In this document: piece by piece, positions 43,207 to 52,446 of the stretch
How the letters are laid out: each line of letters opens with the position of its first letter
Position numbering within the stretch: position 1 is the first letter of the stretch
Notes under the pieces: generated by a model
Told to the model about the DNA's origin: nothing
What the model saw: the letters and a program-made list of their open reading frames with translations, nothing else
Databases searched by the model: none
Assembly: GCA_030684835.1 (NCBI GenBank)
Contig: JAUXWZ010000050.1
Location: 1 to 54,206 of the forward strand
Length of the DNA: 54,206 nt
From: Beijerinckiaceae bacterium
Lineage (GTDB): Bacteria; Pseudomonadota; Alphaproteobacteria; Rhizobiales; Beijerinckiaceae
Reading direction: 5' to 3'
Position numbers and translations under genes: made by a program

Positions 43207-44859
43207 CTATTCAACCTTCGCGCAGATGGGCGACTCGCTCGGCATGATGACGTTATTCACGCGAGCGTATTCAGCCCATCGGTCGAGCAACTGCTCCCTG
43301 ATCTGCTGATGAGCATCAGAGATGTCGTTCGTTTCACCGGGGTCCGCCTTCAGATCAAAAAGCTGCCATTTCCCCGGGCCGAATGGAGAGCACAACCAGA
43401 GGAGCTTCCAATTGTTCTGTCGGATCGCTCGATTTCCAAATAGCTCCCAACCCAACCAGTCAGTTGGCCCGCGAACATCGGTTTGCGATTCGTTGAGGAC
43501 GGGGACGAGAGACTTGCCCTGCAATGGGGCGATTGGCTGCCCCTGGAAGGTTGTGGGATGAGTAACGCCTGCGACGCTCAGGAATGTCGCCGGGACGTCC
43601 ATGACGTGCGTAAGCGCGTCGGAAGTCCTCCCGCTTCCGCGCACACCCCGCCCCGCGATAATCATCGGCGTGCGAATGCCGCCTTCGGACTGGAAGCCCT
43701 TGAACATCCGGTACGGGCCTGCGCTAACTTGCGCCCAGGCGGGGCCATACTGGATGAATGTTCCCTTCTTGCCCCAATCCTCGAACCGGCTGTTATCCCA
43801 CGGAGCCCCCATCTTCATGATGTTGCCCTCCGGGCCATTGTCCGAAAGGAAGACAAAAAGCGTGCTGTCGTAGAGGTTGTTCTGTTTCAGATATTGAACA
43901 AGGCGCCCAACATTTGAATCCAGATGCTCAAGCATCGCAGCATAGAGTTCCATCCGGCGAGCGGATTGCTTTTGCTCATCCTGCGAGAGCGAACTCCATG
44001 CGGGAACGTTGGGAAGACGCGGAAAGACAGTGGCGTTCTGTCCGAGAATTCCAAGCTGCTTCATCCGCTCGATGCGAGCGGCCCGTGTCGCATCGTAACC
44101 TTGATCATAGCGGCCCTTGTATTTGTCGAGCCAATCATCCGGCAATTGAAACGGATCGTGCGGCGCCTGATAGGCCAGATAAGCAAAAAAAGGCCTGTTG
44201 TCAGCTTTGTTCTCTTCAATGTTCTCGATAATGGCGTTCGTATAATCAACACTCGAATGGAAGCCGGCACGCAGACTGCTAATGACCTTGCCATTGCGCG
44301 TGTAAAGCTGCTTTTCACCTGCCGCGCCCCACATGTCATCGAAATGGCTCCCGCCACCCGGTATGAGCGTAAGATCGCGTTCGAAACCACGCGCGGCCGG
44401 AAAGTGCTGCGGCTCTTCGCCCATATGCCACTTGCCAGCCATGTAAGTACGGTAGCCTGCGTCCTTGAGCAGCGAAGAAACAGGCGCCACACGCGCATTC
44501 AAATAGCCTTCGTAACCAGGCTTTCCTTTTTGGTTTGAAGCTGTGAACTCCGCCATATTTCCAAGGCCCGCGACATGATTGTCAGTCCCGCTGAGCATCA
44601 TCGATCGCGTTGGAGAGCATGTCGGGCCCACATAGAAATTGGTGAAGCGGACGCCAGCGGCCGCCAGCGCGTCAATGTTTGGTGTGCTGATTTCGCCCCC
44701 GAAGGCGCCGAGATCGGTATATCCAGCATCGTCCGCGACGATGAGAATTATGTTTGGGCGCCTATCCTGCGCGTAGCCAGGAGCCAGCGCTGATCCGAGA
44801 AGGACGGCAACACCAGAAATCGCTGCGAGGACGATAGATAGCGATCTCACACCAGGCAT
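43207..44859 (-). CDS. Periplasmic arylsulfatase (formylglycine, AtsA type)
   Basis: This 550-residue exported sulfatase hydrolyses aryl sulfate esters, releasing sulfate for sulfur nutrition. A Sec signal peptide (about residues 1-31, cut after G-Y-A-Q) is present. The metal pair is D43-D44 in VADDAGY, and the formylglycine motif is C81-S-P-T-R85 in GPTCSPTRSMMLSG, followed by N-H-V-A-G-L-G. K-W-H-M-G and D-N-G-P-E-G complete the sulfatase active site, and the overall plan is that of Pseudomonas AtsA. A formylglycine-generating enzyme is needed but is not encoded here. ATG 44859 is the likely start. The AraC-type gene upstream, on the same strand 189 bases away, is its candidate regulator. 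Confidence 0.93.
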   Translation of the reverse strand: MPGVRSLSIVLAAISGVAVLLGSALAPGYAQDRRPNIILIVADDAGYTDLGAFGGEISTPNIDALAAAGVRFTNFYVGPTCSPTRSMMLSGTDNHVAGLGNMAEFTASNQKGKPGYEGYLNARVAPVSSLLKDAGYRTYMAGKWHMGEEPQHFPAARGFERDLTLIPGGGSHFDDMWGAAGEKQLYTRNGKVISSLRAGFHSSVDYTNAIIENIEENKADNRPFFAYLAYQAPHDPFQLPDDWLDKYKGRYDQGYDATRAARIERMKQLGILGQNATVFPRLPNVPAWSSLSQDEQKQSARRMELYAAMLEHLDSNVGRLVQYLKQNNLYDSTLFVFLSDNGPEGNIMKMGAPWDNSRFEDWGKKGTFIQYGPAWAQVSAGPYRMFKGFQSEGGIRTPMIIAGRGVRGSGRTSDALTHVMDVPATFLSVAGVTHPTTFQGQPIAPLQGKSLVPVLNESQTDVRGPTDWLGWELFGNRAIRQNNWKLLWLCSPFGPGKWQLFDLKADPGETNDISDAHQQIREQLLDRWAEYARVNNVIMPSESPICAKVE

Positions 44860-45048
44860 CCTGCACCACCCTCAGCATCGAAATAATCACGCTACAATAT
44901 GCAAGGATGTCCGCCAACGTCAAACGATTGTCAGACGTTTCTCCGGCAATTTATGATTGGCGTAAATTGTCAATGCGCAATCCATTTTAGTTTGCTAAGA
45001 TCCATTGGTAACGGCCTTTGTGGTCTACATTGCGAAGCATTTACGGTT

Positions 45049-46056
45049 TCATATCTGGCTCCTTTGGCGAACCTCGTTCGGCGGATATCCAGCCCATAAG
45101 CGAAAAGCCCGTGTGAAGGCGGCGACTTCGGAATATCCGAGCGCCAAGGCGATATTAGTCACCGACAAGTCTGTATCGTTCAATAATTGAATTGACGCAT
45201 CAAACGCACTGACCTGCCGAATATCTTGAAAATTGGTTCCAAATTCGCCGAGTCGGCGCGATAGTGTTCGCTCTGACAATCCGAGTGTCTTGGCGATAAC
45301 CGGAATCGTCGGCAAGGAGCCCGCTAGGGATGTTTGTATACATTTAATTTTTACTGCTGCCAGTAATCCATCGTCACAAACGAATGGAGCCGTCAAATTC
45401 GGGCCAAGAATAAGGTTTATGGGCGCCCTATTCATCCATTTTGCATCGAATCGTACGAGCGCGCGATGGCTGTTGAACTGAATATTCTTGCAAAAGGCCT
45501 CTATAAATGGGCCCTTGTCTAACGGCGCCTTCAACGGGAGCGCTACAAAAATTGGGCGACACTTCGGTCCGCACATCTCGATCATCACTGAACATACGTA
45601 GGACAGCACGCCACTGCTGATGTGACCCGCCGTCGTAATGTTACTATCTATTATAATATAATTAATATCGATTGCATCATTTGCCGCCGTGATTATCAGC
45701 TTCGCTCCGCTCGCTTGGAGACAGAAAGCGTTTTCGGCTATTTTAAGAGCGGCAAATACACTAGCGGCCTTGCGCATTTCCACGCCGAGCGGACCGAGTT
45801 GACTGAACCCGGCTGAAAGCCCGGTCAATGCAGCTATCCCGTCGCATCCTGTCGCTTGAGCCGCAGCTTTATAGAGTTGCACGTTTTTTGCAAACGGGAT
45901 CGTGTTGTCAGGATCTTCAAACAACGCTGCGTCAAGTCCGTTGTAAGCCAAAAAAGAAGCGAGATTTACCCGGCGTTCGGCGAGCCGCTGCAATAGAAGA
46001 ATACCCGCACCAATACGCGATTGTCGCTGCTCAATCGGGCATGCGTTGGCGGACAT
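45049..46056 (-). CDS. AraC-family regulator with arabinose-binding-type N-domain (OruR/ArgR-like layout)
   Basis: This 335-residue regulator has an N-terminal ligand domain of the PF12625 type (about residues 15-200). A C-terminal AraC helix-turn-helix follows, with I-A-K-T-L-G-L-S-E-R-T-L-S-R-R-L as the first motif and I-A-L-A-L-G-Y-S-E-V-A-A-F-T-R-A-F as the second. ATG 46056 has GGAGG eight bases upstream. The gene is AT-richer than its neighbours, suggesting horizontal arrival. It lies directly upstream of the arylsulfatase gene on the same strand and probably regulates it. A possible binding region with TTGGCG and TGCGCAA half sites lies at about 44955-44985. Confidence 0.9.
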   Translation of the reverse strand: MSANACPIEQRQSRIGAGILLLQRLAERRVNLASFLAYNGLDAALFEDPDNTIPFAKNVQLYKAAAQATGCDGIAALTGLSAGFSQLGPLGVEMRKAASVFAALKIAENAFCLQASGAKLIITAANDAIDINYIIIDSNITTAGHISSGVLSYVCSVMIEMCGPKCRPIFVALPLKAPLDKGPFIEAFCKNIQFNSHRALVRFDAKWMNRAPINLILGPNLTAPFVCDDGLLAAVKIKCIQTSLAGSLPTIPVIAKTLGLSERTLSRRLGEFGTNFQDIRQVSAFDASIQLLNDTDLSVTNIALALGYSEVAAFTRAFRLWAGYPPNEVRQRSQI

Positions 46057-46307
46057 ATTCGATACCTCCGTGACGAACTCGACAGGGCGACATCAACTCT
46101 AGCACCTATACAAAGAGTGCAATGCGTTAGATCAACTTTCTGCATCAAACGGCTACAATACAGCGGTCGAGAAGCGCCGAGGCGGAATCAGCAGATAAGC
46201 CAAATCGTTATTCCGAAATGCTGATCGGTGCGACCGAAAGCTTGGCGGCTCAGTGGAACGGGCGTGACGTCTGACAAGAGGCTCGGACAGCTTGTCGAGC
46301 GCACTGG

Positions 46308-46690
46308 CATGGGCCCCAGCGCAAAGGCTTTCAGAACTATACGGCCGCCCTCGCCGCTTCGCGCGCAAATCTGGCTGAAGCAGCGCGGCTTCTCATCGCC
46401 ACCATCAATGACAGATCCGCCCCGTCCATCGCGCGGGCGACTGCGCTCTCCGAACTTGCTGCGCATGCGTTGCCGGAGCGATAGCAGCGGCTCGCAGGCT
46501 CATCACAAACGCTGATCCGATGGTGAGGATAGCTGCGCTTGAGGTGCTAGAGGCTGCGCCGCAGCAACAAATTTGGTCCATTGCAGGCCCCTTTCTGTCT
46601 GATCCAGTGCGCGGTGTGCGCATACGCGCAGCACTGTTTCTTGCCTCCGTCTCGCCCGCAATGCAGTTGGATCAATCTGGATTTGTGAGT
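46308..46690 (+). pseudogene. Decayed HEAT-repeat protein gene, C-terminal fragment
   Basis: The plus strand encodes helical repeat segments in two successive frames. The first, around 46329-46485, reads F-Q-N-Y-T-A-A-L-A-A-S-R-A, then S-A-P-S-I-A-R-A-T-A-L-S-E-L-A-A-H-A, and ends at a stop. The second, from about 46480, reads A-R-R-L-I-T-N-A-D-P-M-V-R-I-A-A-L-E-V-L, then S-D-P-V-R-G-V-R-I-R-A-A-L. These are HEAT-like pairs, as found at the C-terminus of TPR/HEAT multiheme cytochrome proteins. Upstream sequence and a start are missing, so this is debris. It overlaps the end of the Bug gene. Confidence 0.5.
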
Positions 46691-47691
46691 TCTATCGCCC
46701 TTGCGATGGCCTGTTTGTCGAACTTTGCAAGACGCGCTACGATCTGAGCCATCTGCTCACCGCCAATGGGTTCGATCTCGATGTCGAGCTTCTCTGCTTC
46801 CGCTATGAAGTCGCGATCTTTCATCGTCGCGTCGAACGCCTTGCGAAGCTCCGCAACACGTGCCGCTGGAACGCCAGGGCCTGCCACGATGGGCCACGCA
46901 AACGCAGTGGGCGCAAACACGAGTTCGAGCGCCTGCCGGTCAATATCCGTCTTGGCGTAATCCATGATGAACGGCACATCAGGTAGGTCAGCGGCCTTCG
47001 TGATTCCCATCTGAAGGATAATGTTGATCTTCTTCTGGTCGAGCCAGTCTTTGGCGCGACTCTTCACGCTGCCCCAGGACCAGCCGAAGCGGGAATCCAC
47101 CTCGCCCCGCTCCATGGCCATCGTGATGTCGTTTCCTCCGGGATAGCCGGCAACAATCTTCAGTTTGGCGGGGGTCATTCTTCTCACAAGTCGCGCGAAC
47201 CGAACGGTCCCATCGGTCGCGGCGGTCGTGCCCGCCGTCATCTCGGTTTTGAATGTGTCCTCGAAGGTGGCTGCTTTCGACGTGTGCCAGGTGGCGACGA
47301 TCGACGTCTCGGTCGAGGTTGAACCTATCGGCTGCAGTCGCGCTGGATCGTAATTCTGGCCGGGACTAAAGATCGGGTCAGTTGCGTAGGAGCGCTTGAT
47401 CATGGCGATCACAGTGCCATCTTGCGGCGCCACGGAGTAGAGATGGAGCACAGCCCGCGTGCCTCCGGCGCCGGGCATGTTCTGTACGTTTGTCGCCGGA
47501 CTGCCCGCGATATGCTTCCCAATATGACGAGACACAAGACGGGTGGTGAGGTCATAGGTCCCGCCCGGCGAGTAACCGACGATCAGAGTCAGGGTCTTGC
47601 CTTGATAGAACGGCGCTTGTGCACTGGCCATGCTTGGCGCGGCTATGGCAGTCAAGATCGCCGCACGAAGCAGCGTAGCGCTGTAAGCCAT
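46672..47691 (-). CDS. Bug/TctC-family periplasmic solute-binding protein (orphan)
   Basis: This 339-residue binding protein has a signal peptide of about 24 residues (cut after S-A-Q). The ligand-site strand is LTLIVGYSPGGTYDLTTRLV, in which the usual second glycine pair before Y-D is GGT, and NMPGAGG follows near residue 68. ATG 47691 has GGGAGG at ideal spacing; the arginine-rich extension to 47883 is rejected. It is most similar in layout to the Bug protein at 7987 (E-K/Q-K-K-I-N-x-x-x-Q and M-E-R-G-E-[IV]). No TctAB is nearby. Confidence 0.9.
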   Translation of the reverse strand: MAYSATLLRAAILTAIAAPSMASAQAPFYQGKTLTLIVGYSPGGTYDLTTRLVSRHIGKHIAGSPATNVQNMPGAGGTRAVLHLYSVAPQDGTVIAMIKRSYATDPIFSPGQNYDPARLQPIGSTSTETSIVATWHTSKAATFEDTFKTEMTAGTTAATDGTVRFARLVRRMTPAKLKIVAGYPGGNDITMAMERGEVDSRFGWSWGSVKSRAKDWLDQKKINIILQMGITKAADLPDVPFIMDYAKTDIDRQALELVFAPTAFAWPIVAGPGVPAARVAELRKAFDATMKDRDFIAEAEKLDIEIEPIGGEQMAQIVARLAKFDKQAIARAIELTNPD

Positions 47692-48151
47692 CGATTCCTC
47701 CCAGGTTTTCGAGCGCCTGCGGCTTGTCCCGCGACGGCGCTGCCCCACGTGGAGGGCAAAGCGAGAATAAACCCATTCCGCGTGCTCCGTCCAATTCCGA
47801 TGACGGCAATGCACGCCCCAGAGTTCGTTTGGCCGAGGGGGCGCCCAAATCATCCCGCTGCTCCCCGAAAGCCCCCGGCGCACTCCTGCTCGGCAAAGCG
47901 ATTTCCTATTCGGTGGCCTTAGGTTTCGAGCTCAGACCCATTGCAACCCGTATAAAATCAATGACTTGCGAGCGATTTCTTGGGCGCAAATGCGCAGAAT
48001 TGGGCATTTGCCCTGTAAAAAAATACCCGTAAACGGACAGATCAATGCCGAGACCCAGTCGCTCCTGACTGCCTCGTCAGCCTGCACTTTCTGCCACAGG
48101 TCTCAGGCCTGAAAGCCGATTGGCTCGGCCAAGCGGCGGCATTACAAAAAC
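47692..48151. other. Intergenic gap with a possible transposase scrap
   Basis: About 460 bases without an intact gene. Around 47880-47930 the plus strand reads G-K-A-I-S-Y-S-V-A, which loosely recalls the A-K-A-I-R-Y-A-L segment of IS66 transposases, but the match is too short to call. AT-rich sequence at 47945-48035 precedes the 3' end of the FkbM gene. Confidence 0.3.
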
Positions 48152-48934
48152 TCACATCGTGGAGGGCTTTTCAGGTACAGCCAAGAAATTTTCGCTTTCG
48201 TCGTAGCGGCGATATCGCTTCTCGACCGAGTATCCGCACGCCCGTATGAATTCATGGAATTTGGCGGCGTTCGCGTTATCGACTTCAACGAAAAGAGGAG
48301 GTCGATCTCTCTCAATTGTCTTCGACAGGCCTTTCAGGATATTTAGCTCATTACCTTCTGTATCTATTTTAATGAAGTCCACCTTCGTTCCGTTTAGTAC
48401 TTCGTCGCCAGTTAACAGCTTTATCTCACCATGTGAGTCATTACGCTCAAGTTCTGTGTTGCCGAGATTTCCAACTTTCGTCCTCCCAATGTTCGCGTGC
48501 CCGGCAGCGTCCGAAAGGCCCACGGGGTGTAGAACGACCCTGTCGTGCTGATCGTTTATACTGATGTTGACGCGAAGAATGCGTTGTGCAGCAGGATTGG
48601 GTTCGATAGCGATAACCTTGGTTGCGCCTAGGATTAGAGCCGCATAAATGGTGTGATTTCCCACGTTGGCGCCAATATCAACAAACGTGCCGCCATTGAA
48701 TGCCCTCTGAATCAACTCTAATTCATCGCGTTCGTAAAAACCCTGTTTCAAGTGCTCGCCCTGGATCAAGTCGTGCTGGTTCTCAACAAAAAATCTTACG
48801 CGAACATCGTTTTCCTTCCAGGAAACAATTTTTCCCTCCAGAACTGAATCTGGATCATAGCTCTTGTAGCGAACGACGTCGAAACCGAAACCTCGGATGG
48901 CTCGCCTTAAGGTAGATCTTACTTTCTCTAACAT
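48152..48934 (-). CDS. FkbM-family SAM-dependent methyltransferase
   Basis: This 260-residue cytoplasmic methyltransferase has the SAM-binding motif FVDIGANVGNHTIYAA (about residues 85-100), the acidic loop V-I-A-I-E-P-N-P and the FkbM-family signature FIKIDTEGNELNILKG (about residues 190-205). Family members O-methylate sugars or other hydroxyl groups in polysaccharides and secondary metabolites. ATG 48934 gives the usual short N-terminus with weak GGA spacing; the frame to 49012 is rejected. The gene is AT-richer than its neighbours and has no glycosyltransferase partner in the window, suggesting a lone transferred gene. Confidence 0.9.
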   Translation of the reverse strand: MLEKVRSTLRRAIRGFGFDVVRYKSYDPDSVLEGKIVSWKENDVRVRFFVENQHDLIQGEHLKQGFYERDELELIQRAFNGGTFVDIGANVGNHTIYAALILGATKVIAIEPNPAAQRILRVNISINDQHDRVVLHPVGLSDAAGHANIGRTKVGNLGNTELERNDSHGEIKLLTGDEVLNGTKVDFIKIDTEGNELNILKGLSKTIERDRPPLFVEVDNANAAKFHEFIRACGYSVEKRYRRYDESENFLAVPEKPSTM

Positions 48935-49012
48935 GATGTGGTTCCAGCAGCTTGATGAGGGGCTTCTAAAGAATAGCGGCAAGAATTTCGAGCGGCAGTT
49001 ATCACTGAGCAA

Positions 49013-49564
49013 TCCCCCATAATCTTACCGCTTAATCTGCCCCCCGGCTCCCATCCGCGCAACAGCAAATTCCCCGTCAAACAGGTTGGCGTATTGCTCA
49101 ATTCCGAATCTCTGTAATTAGAAAACTCTCATTGCGGAGACCGGTTCGCCTGCGAAGTTGACCTTAGCCTGATCAGTGCGCCCTGCCCGGCGCCAGGCAA
49201 GACAAGCGCAATCAGAAAGGGATCTGCGCTCTAGTCATTTCGCACCTATACAGACGCCATTGAAGACCGACCTCGTGCGCCTGCGACAGCGTCGAACCAC
49301 ACCTTGTCATTTGCGGAGGTATTTGGCCCGGACCTGCATTTAACGCGAGCCGACTATCGACAGCGAGCCCTCGCGCACCGATGAAGGCGTCGTCCAGTTG
49401 TCGTGATCCAGGAGTCTGGAACCTGCAGGCATCCCAACGCAAGAACGCCGCGCTTCAGCCACGCCAGCGGACTACGCTGGCGCGCCTGAATACGCCCAAC
49501 CCCGGCCCCGCCTTGCTGTGGGCCGGAGAACCTTTTTTCCACATCTGGACCTCCGGTCTTGCGT
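49013..49564. other. Intergenic gap between the alkyl sulfatase and FkbM genes
   Basis: About 550 bases without a supportable gene. Several overlapping frames of 75-105 codons exist on both strands, all arginine- and cysteine-rich and lacking ribosome sites. The right end carries a hairpin with a U run (49502-49538). Confidence 0.4.
49502..49538 (+). terminator. Terminator-like hairpin, plus-strand orientation
   Basis: CCGGCCC-N11-GGGCCGG is followed after six bases by TTTTTT. The orientation is plus, opposite to both flanking genes, so it may stop antisense or read-through transcription or belong to a lost gene. Confidence 0.4.
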
Positions 49565-51667
49565 TCATTCCGGGATTGGCAAGCCCACGACCGCCTCATA
49601 CGAATTTGCGTGGTCGACAGCTGCAGTGCGCTGCTTGGTTCCGGGCATGATCTGGAAAAGCGGATCAAAATCGACCAAGGTCGCCGCGAACTTCGCGAGG
49701 ATGCTGACGTCCCCCTGCACCTTGGCGGTTCCGTCCGCGATCTGCGCCTCCAGCGTCTTGGCGCCGCCCATTACCTGCTCGAGATCGCTGCGGTTGATCG
49801 TCATCGTGAGATCGGCCTTTTCAGCCTGGAAAGCCTGTACGTTCGACAATGTGGCGTTCGATAATTCAACGATGAACTTCTCGCCGTTGTCGGGCGTCAC
49901 GAGATTCATCGTGAACTCAAGCCCTTCCGCCTTGCGCGCATCCATCCGGATACCCAGGAAGTTGAGAAAGAGCTCCGTCGACATCGCCCGTATCACGTCG
50001 GGGCCGCTGGTGCGGGCCGTGCGACCTTGCGGAATGCCGGTGCGCAGTTCGTAGGCCGCTGCAAGGAAACTGTTCCGGAGACCCGGATTCTCCTGCTGGT
50101 AGCCAAGCTGTTCGAAGATGTCCGCGAGGAGATCCTTCGCCGCCTTGTTGTTGGGCTCCGCCTGAACAAGCTTGTTCACGATCTCCGAAGCGTGCTTGTA
50201 CTTGCCTTCGTTATGCAGCTCTTGCCCGCGCTTCAGAATGCGTGACGCACCCCCCATCATTTCCACATAGAGCGGCGCCGATTCCGACGGCGAGAGGGGA
50301 ATGAGCGTCGTCGGGTTGCAATCCCAGAAGCCCAGGAACCGCTGCACGACGCCGCGGCTATTGTGTTCGGGCGAGCCGTGATAGCCGCGGGTGTACCATT
50401 TCTCCTGCAGGCCCTTGGGAACGGTGTAGACGTTGTGGATCTCGTTGATCGTCACGCCCTGGTTGGCCAGGTGGAGGACCTGGTTGTTCATGTTGGCGTA
50501 GAGGTCGCGCTGGCCTCGCAGGATCTCCTGAATGCGCTGGTTGCCCCAACGCGGCCAATGATGCGAGGCGAACATCACCTCGGCATGCACGCCGTAGCGA
50601 TACAGCGCCTCGCTGATGTATTTGGACCAGCGGAGAGCATCGCGCACGGGCGCGCCGCGCAGCGTGTAGATATTGTGCAGCGAGGCGATGACGTTTTCCG
50701 CCATCCAGAGCGCCTTCATACCCGGAATCCAGGTATTCATCTCGGATGGGGCCTCGGTATTCGGCGTATTCTGGAACACCATGGGAATGCCGTCGACCTC
50801 GAACTCCTCGAAATCCTGCTCGACAATGCGTGTCGGCGGGATGAGCCCCTGCGAGCCGGCGGAGACCCCCTGGCCAAGGCCCTGTCCGACAAAGCCGTGC
50901 GGGGCGGGCGGCAGCAGCAGGCCGTATTGGTAGAACAGGCGCCGGTTCATCACGTTGCCGGCGTAGACGTTCTCCTCGATCGCATGACGCATGAAGTCGC
51001 GCGGCGCGATGATCGGAATCTTGCCCGAGCGCACATCCGCCTCATTGACGATGCCACGGATTCCACCCCAGTGGTCGCCATGATTGTGAGAGTAAATGAC
51101 AGCTGTTACCGGCAATCCTTCCCCGCGGTGCGGCTGAAACAGCTTCCATGCCGCGCGCGACACTTCGGCCGACACGGCCACGTCAAAGACAATCCATCCG
51201 GTGCGTCCCCGCACAAATGTGATTTGCGCGAGGTCGAAGCCGCGGATCTGGTAAATGCCCGGTATGACCTCGTATAGGCCGTAATTATTATTGAGCCGCG
51301 AGATGCGATGGAGCGAGGGGTGAATGGAGTCGAAAGAATCCTGCTTGTCGAGAAACTGAAACCGTTCCATGTCCCAGGCGACGTGGCCTGCGTCCGCCAT
51401 GATTTTCATGTCCGGCATGTTCGCAATCAGGCCGCGCCGGTTTTCGTCGAAATCGCGCGTATCGCTGAAGGGTAATGTCTCCTGCGCCTTGCGGATTACT
51501 GCCACTGTGTGGCTGGAGGGAGGCTTCCCCTGCGGATGGAAGTGGCCTTGCAACGGCGCGGCTGTCTGCGCACGCGCGGGACTCTCATCAAGCACCGCGC
51601 TTCCCGCTATTACGAATGCAGCGCCAACAGTCGGGACAGCCTGGATGAACTCGCGCTTTGTAACCAT
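49565..51667 (-). CDS. SdsA-type alkyl sulfatase (metallo-beta-lactamase fold)
   Basis: This 700-residue exported enzyme cleaves primary alkyl sulfates such as dodecyl sulfate to alcohol and sulfate. The binuclear zinc motif is SHNHGDHWGG (about residue 200), with further ligands in the A-E-N segment and in FASHHWPRWG. A helical dimerisation domain follows at residues 400-560 (G-R-A-x-x-I-L-K-R, K-A-A-K-D-L-L-A-D-I-F-E-Q-L-G-Y) and an SCP2-like hydrophobic-binding domain closes the protein (A-D-L-T-M-T-I-N-R-S-D-L). The signal begins V-T-K-R-E-F-I-Q, with a K-R pair rather than R-R, so Tat export is possible but not certain. ATG 51667 follows GAGGAG; GTG 51685 is rejected. It diverges from a Crp/Fnr-type gene. 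Confidence 0.93.
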   Translation of the reverse strand: MVTKREFIQAVPTVGAAFVIAGSAVLDESPARAQTAAPLQGHFHPQGKPPSSHTVAVIRKAQETLPFSDTRDFDENRRGLIANMPDMKIMADAGHVAWDMERFQFLDKQDSFDSIHPSLHRISRLNNNYGLYEVIPGIYQIRGFDLAQITFVRGRTGWIVFDVAVSAEVSRAAWKLFQPHRGEGLPVTAVIYSHNHGDHWGGIRGIVNEADVRSGKIPIIAPRDFMRHAIEENVYAGNVMNRRLFYQYGLLLPPAPHGFVGQGLGQGVSAGSQGLIPPTRIVEQDFEEFEVDGIPMVFQNTPNTEAPSEMNTWIPGMKALWMAENVIASLHNIYTLRGAPVRDALRWSKYISEALYRYGVHAEVMFASHHWPRWGNQRIQEILRGQRDLYANMNNQVLHLANQGVTINEIHNVYTVPKGLQEKWYTRGYHGSPEHNSRGVVQRFLGFWDCNPTTLIPLSPSESAPLYVEMMGGASRILKRGQELHNEGKYKHASEIVNKLVQAEPNNKAAKDLLADIFEQLGYQQENPGLRNSFLAAAYELRTGIPQGRTARTSGPDVIRAMSTELFLNFLGIRMDARKAEGLEFTMNLVTPDNGEKFIVELSNATLSNVQAFQAEKADLTMTINRSDLEQVMGGAKTLEAQIADGTAKVQGDVSILAKFAATLVDFDPLFQIMPGTKQRTAAVDHANSYEAVVGLPIPE

Positions 51668-51716
51668 CTCACTTAAACTCCTCACGGTTGACTAGCTACG
51701 CGCGAGCTATACCATA

Positions 51717-51744
51717 ACCAAATTGAGCGACTGACTGATTTGGT
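51717..51744. promoter_or_regulatory. Candidate operator between the alkyl sulfatase and Crp/Fnr genes
   Basis: ACCAAAT-N14-ATTTGGT is a perfect 7-base inverted repeat in the 98-base divergent region, centred 50-60 bases from each start. The long spacer is unlike the TGTGA-N6-TCACA Crp consensus, so the regulator may be the neighbouring divergent Crp/Fnr protein with altered specificity. Confidence 0.45.
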
Positions 51745-51765
51745 GCAATCCAGGATGCTAATGTT

Positions 51766-52446
51766 ATGGCGATTTTGTCTCCGCTGGACGAGGTCGGGTG
51801 GCTTTCATCTCAGCCCGAAAGGTTTCAGGAATGGGCCGCCCGCGTCGGGAAGTGGAAGGTCTATAACAAAGCGGAAGCGCTTTATCAGGCCGATAGACGG
51901 CCCGACGCTCTTTATGGTCTTGCGCAGGGCTGCCTTGAAATCTCGGTTCCTGTAAAGGACGGAGAGCTTGTGAGCATATATTTCGCCGAGCCCGGCTTCT
52001 GGATCGGGGAGTCGGCGATTTTGTCTCAGGCGAAGCGCGCGATCTCGCTCAGCGCGGCGGCCGAAAGTAGATTATTTCGCATAAGCGCAGAGGACATTCT
52101 GGCGTTATTAGAGCGGGAGCCCGCATTCTGGACCTGCTTTTACGCCCTTAGCCACGAGAATACGTCGCTCGCCATCCGCGAGTACGCGAACGCGCTAATA
52201 TTATCACCGAAGGCGCATCTTTGCGAGATCCTGATCAGACTGTCCAAGTCAGCACCGAGTGTAGCAATCACTCAGGACCAGGTAGCCAAGCTCCTAGGAG
52301 TTACGCGCTCAACGGTCCAACGATTGCTTTCCGATCTGGTCGAAAAAGAAGCTATTAGTTTATCTTATGCATCGATTCACGTAATAGATCGAAAAAAGCT
52401 CTTCATACTATCGCGAAGTCATAAGGAAAAGAACGACCTTATATAG
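51766..52446 (+). CDS. Crp/Fnr-family transcriptional regulator
   Basis: This 226-residue regulator has a cyclic-nucleotide-type beta-roll at residues 25-115 (L-Y-G-L-A-Q-G-C-L-E-I, G-F-W-I-G-E-S-A-I). A connecting helix leads to a Crp helix-turn-helix near residues 170-195 (T-Q-D-Q-V-A-K-L-L-G-V-T-R-S-T-V-Q-R-L-L). The P-G-x-x-x-G-E region is reduced to PGFWIGESAI, lacking the R-S/T of true cAMP pockets, and no N-terminal cysteine cluster for an iron-sulfur centre is present. The ligand is therefore unclear. ATG 51766 is chosen. It diverges from the alkyl sulfatase gene and is its likely regulator. Confidence 0.9.
   Translation: MAILSPLDEVGWLSSQPERFQEWAARVGKWKVYNKAEALYQADRRPDALYGLAQGCLEISVPVKDGELVSIYFAEPGFWIGESAILSQAKRAISLSAAAESRLFRISAEDILALLEREPAFWTCFYALSHENTSLAIREYANALILSPKAHLCEILIRLSKSAPSVAITQDQVAKLLGVTRSTVQRLLSDLVEKEAISLSYASIHVIDRKKLFILSRSHKEKNDLI

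Noticed and set aside
47880..47930. IS66-transposase-like segment G-K-A-I-S-Y
   Set aside because: The similarity spans only about ten residues with no flanking transposase motifs and could be chance.
49354..49668. 104-codon minus-strand frame and overlapping plus-strand frames
   Set aside because: It is arginine- and cysteine-rich, partly runs over the alkyl sulfatase C-terminus and has no ribosome site, consistent with a shadow frame.
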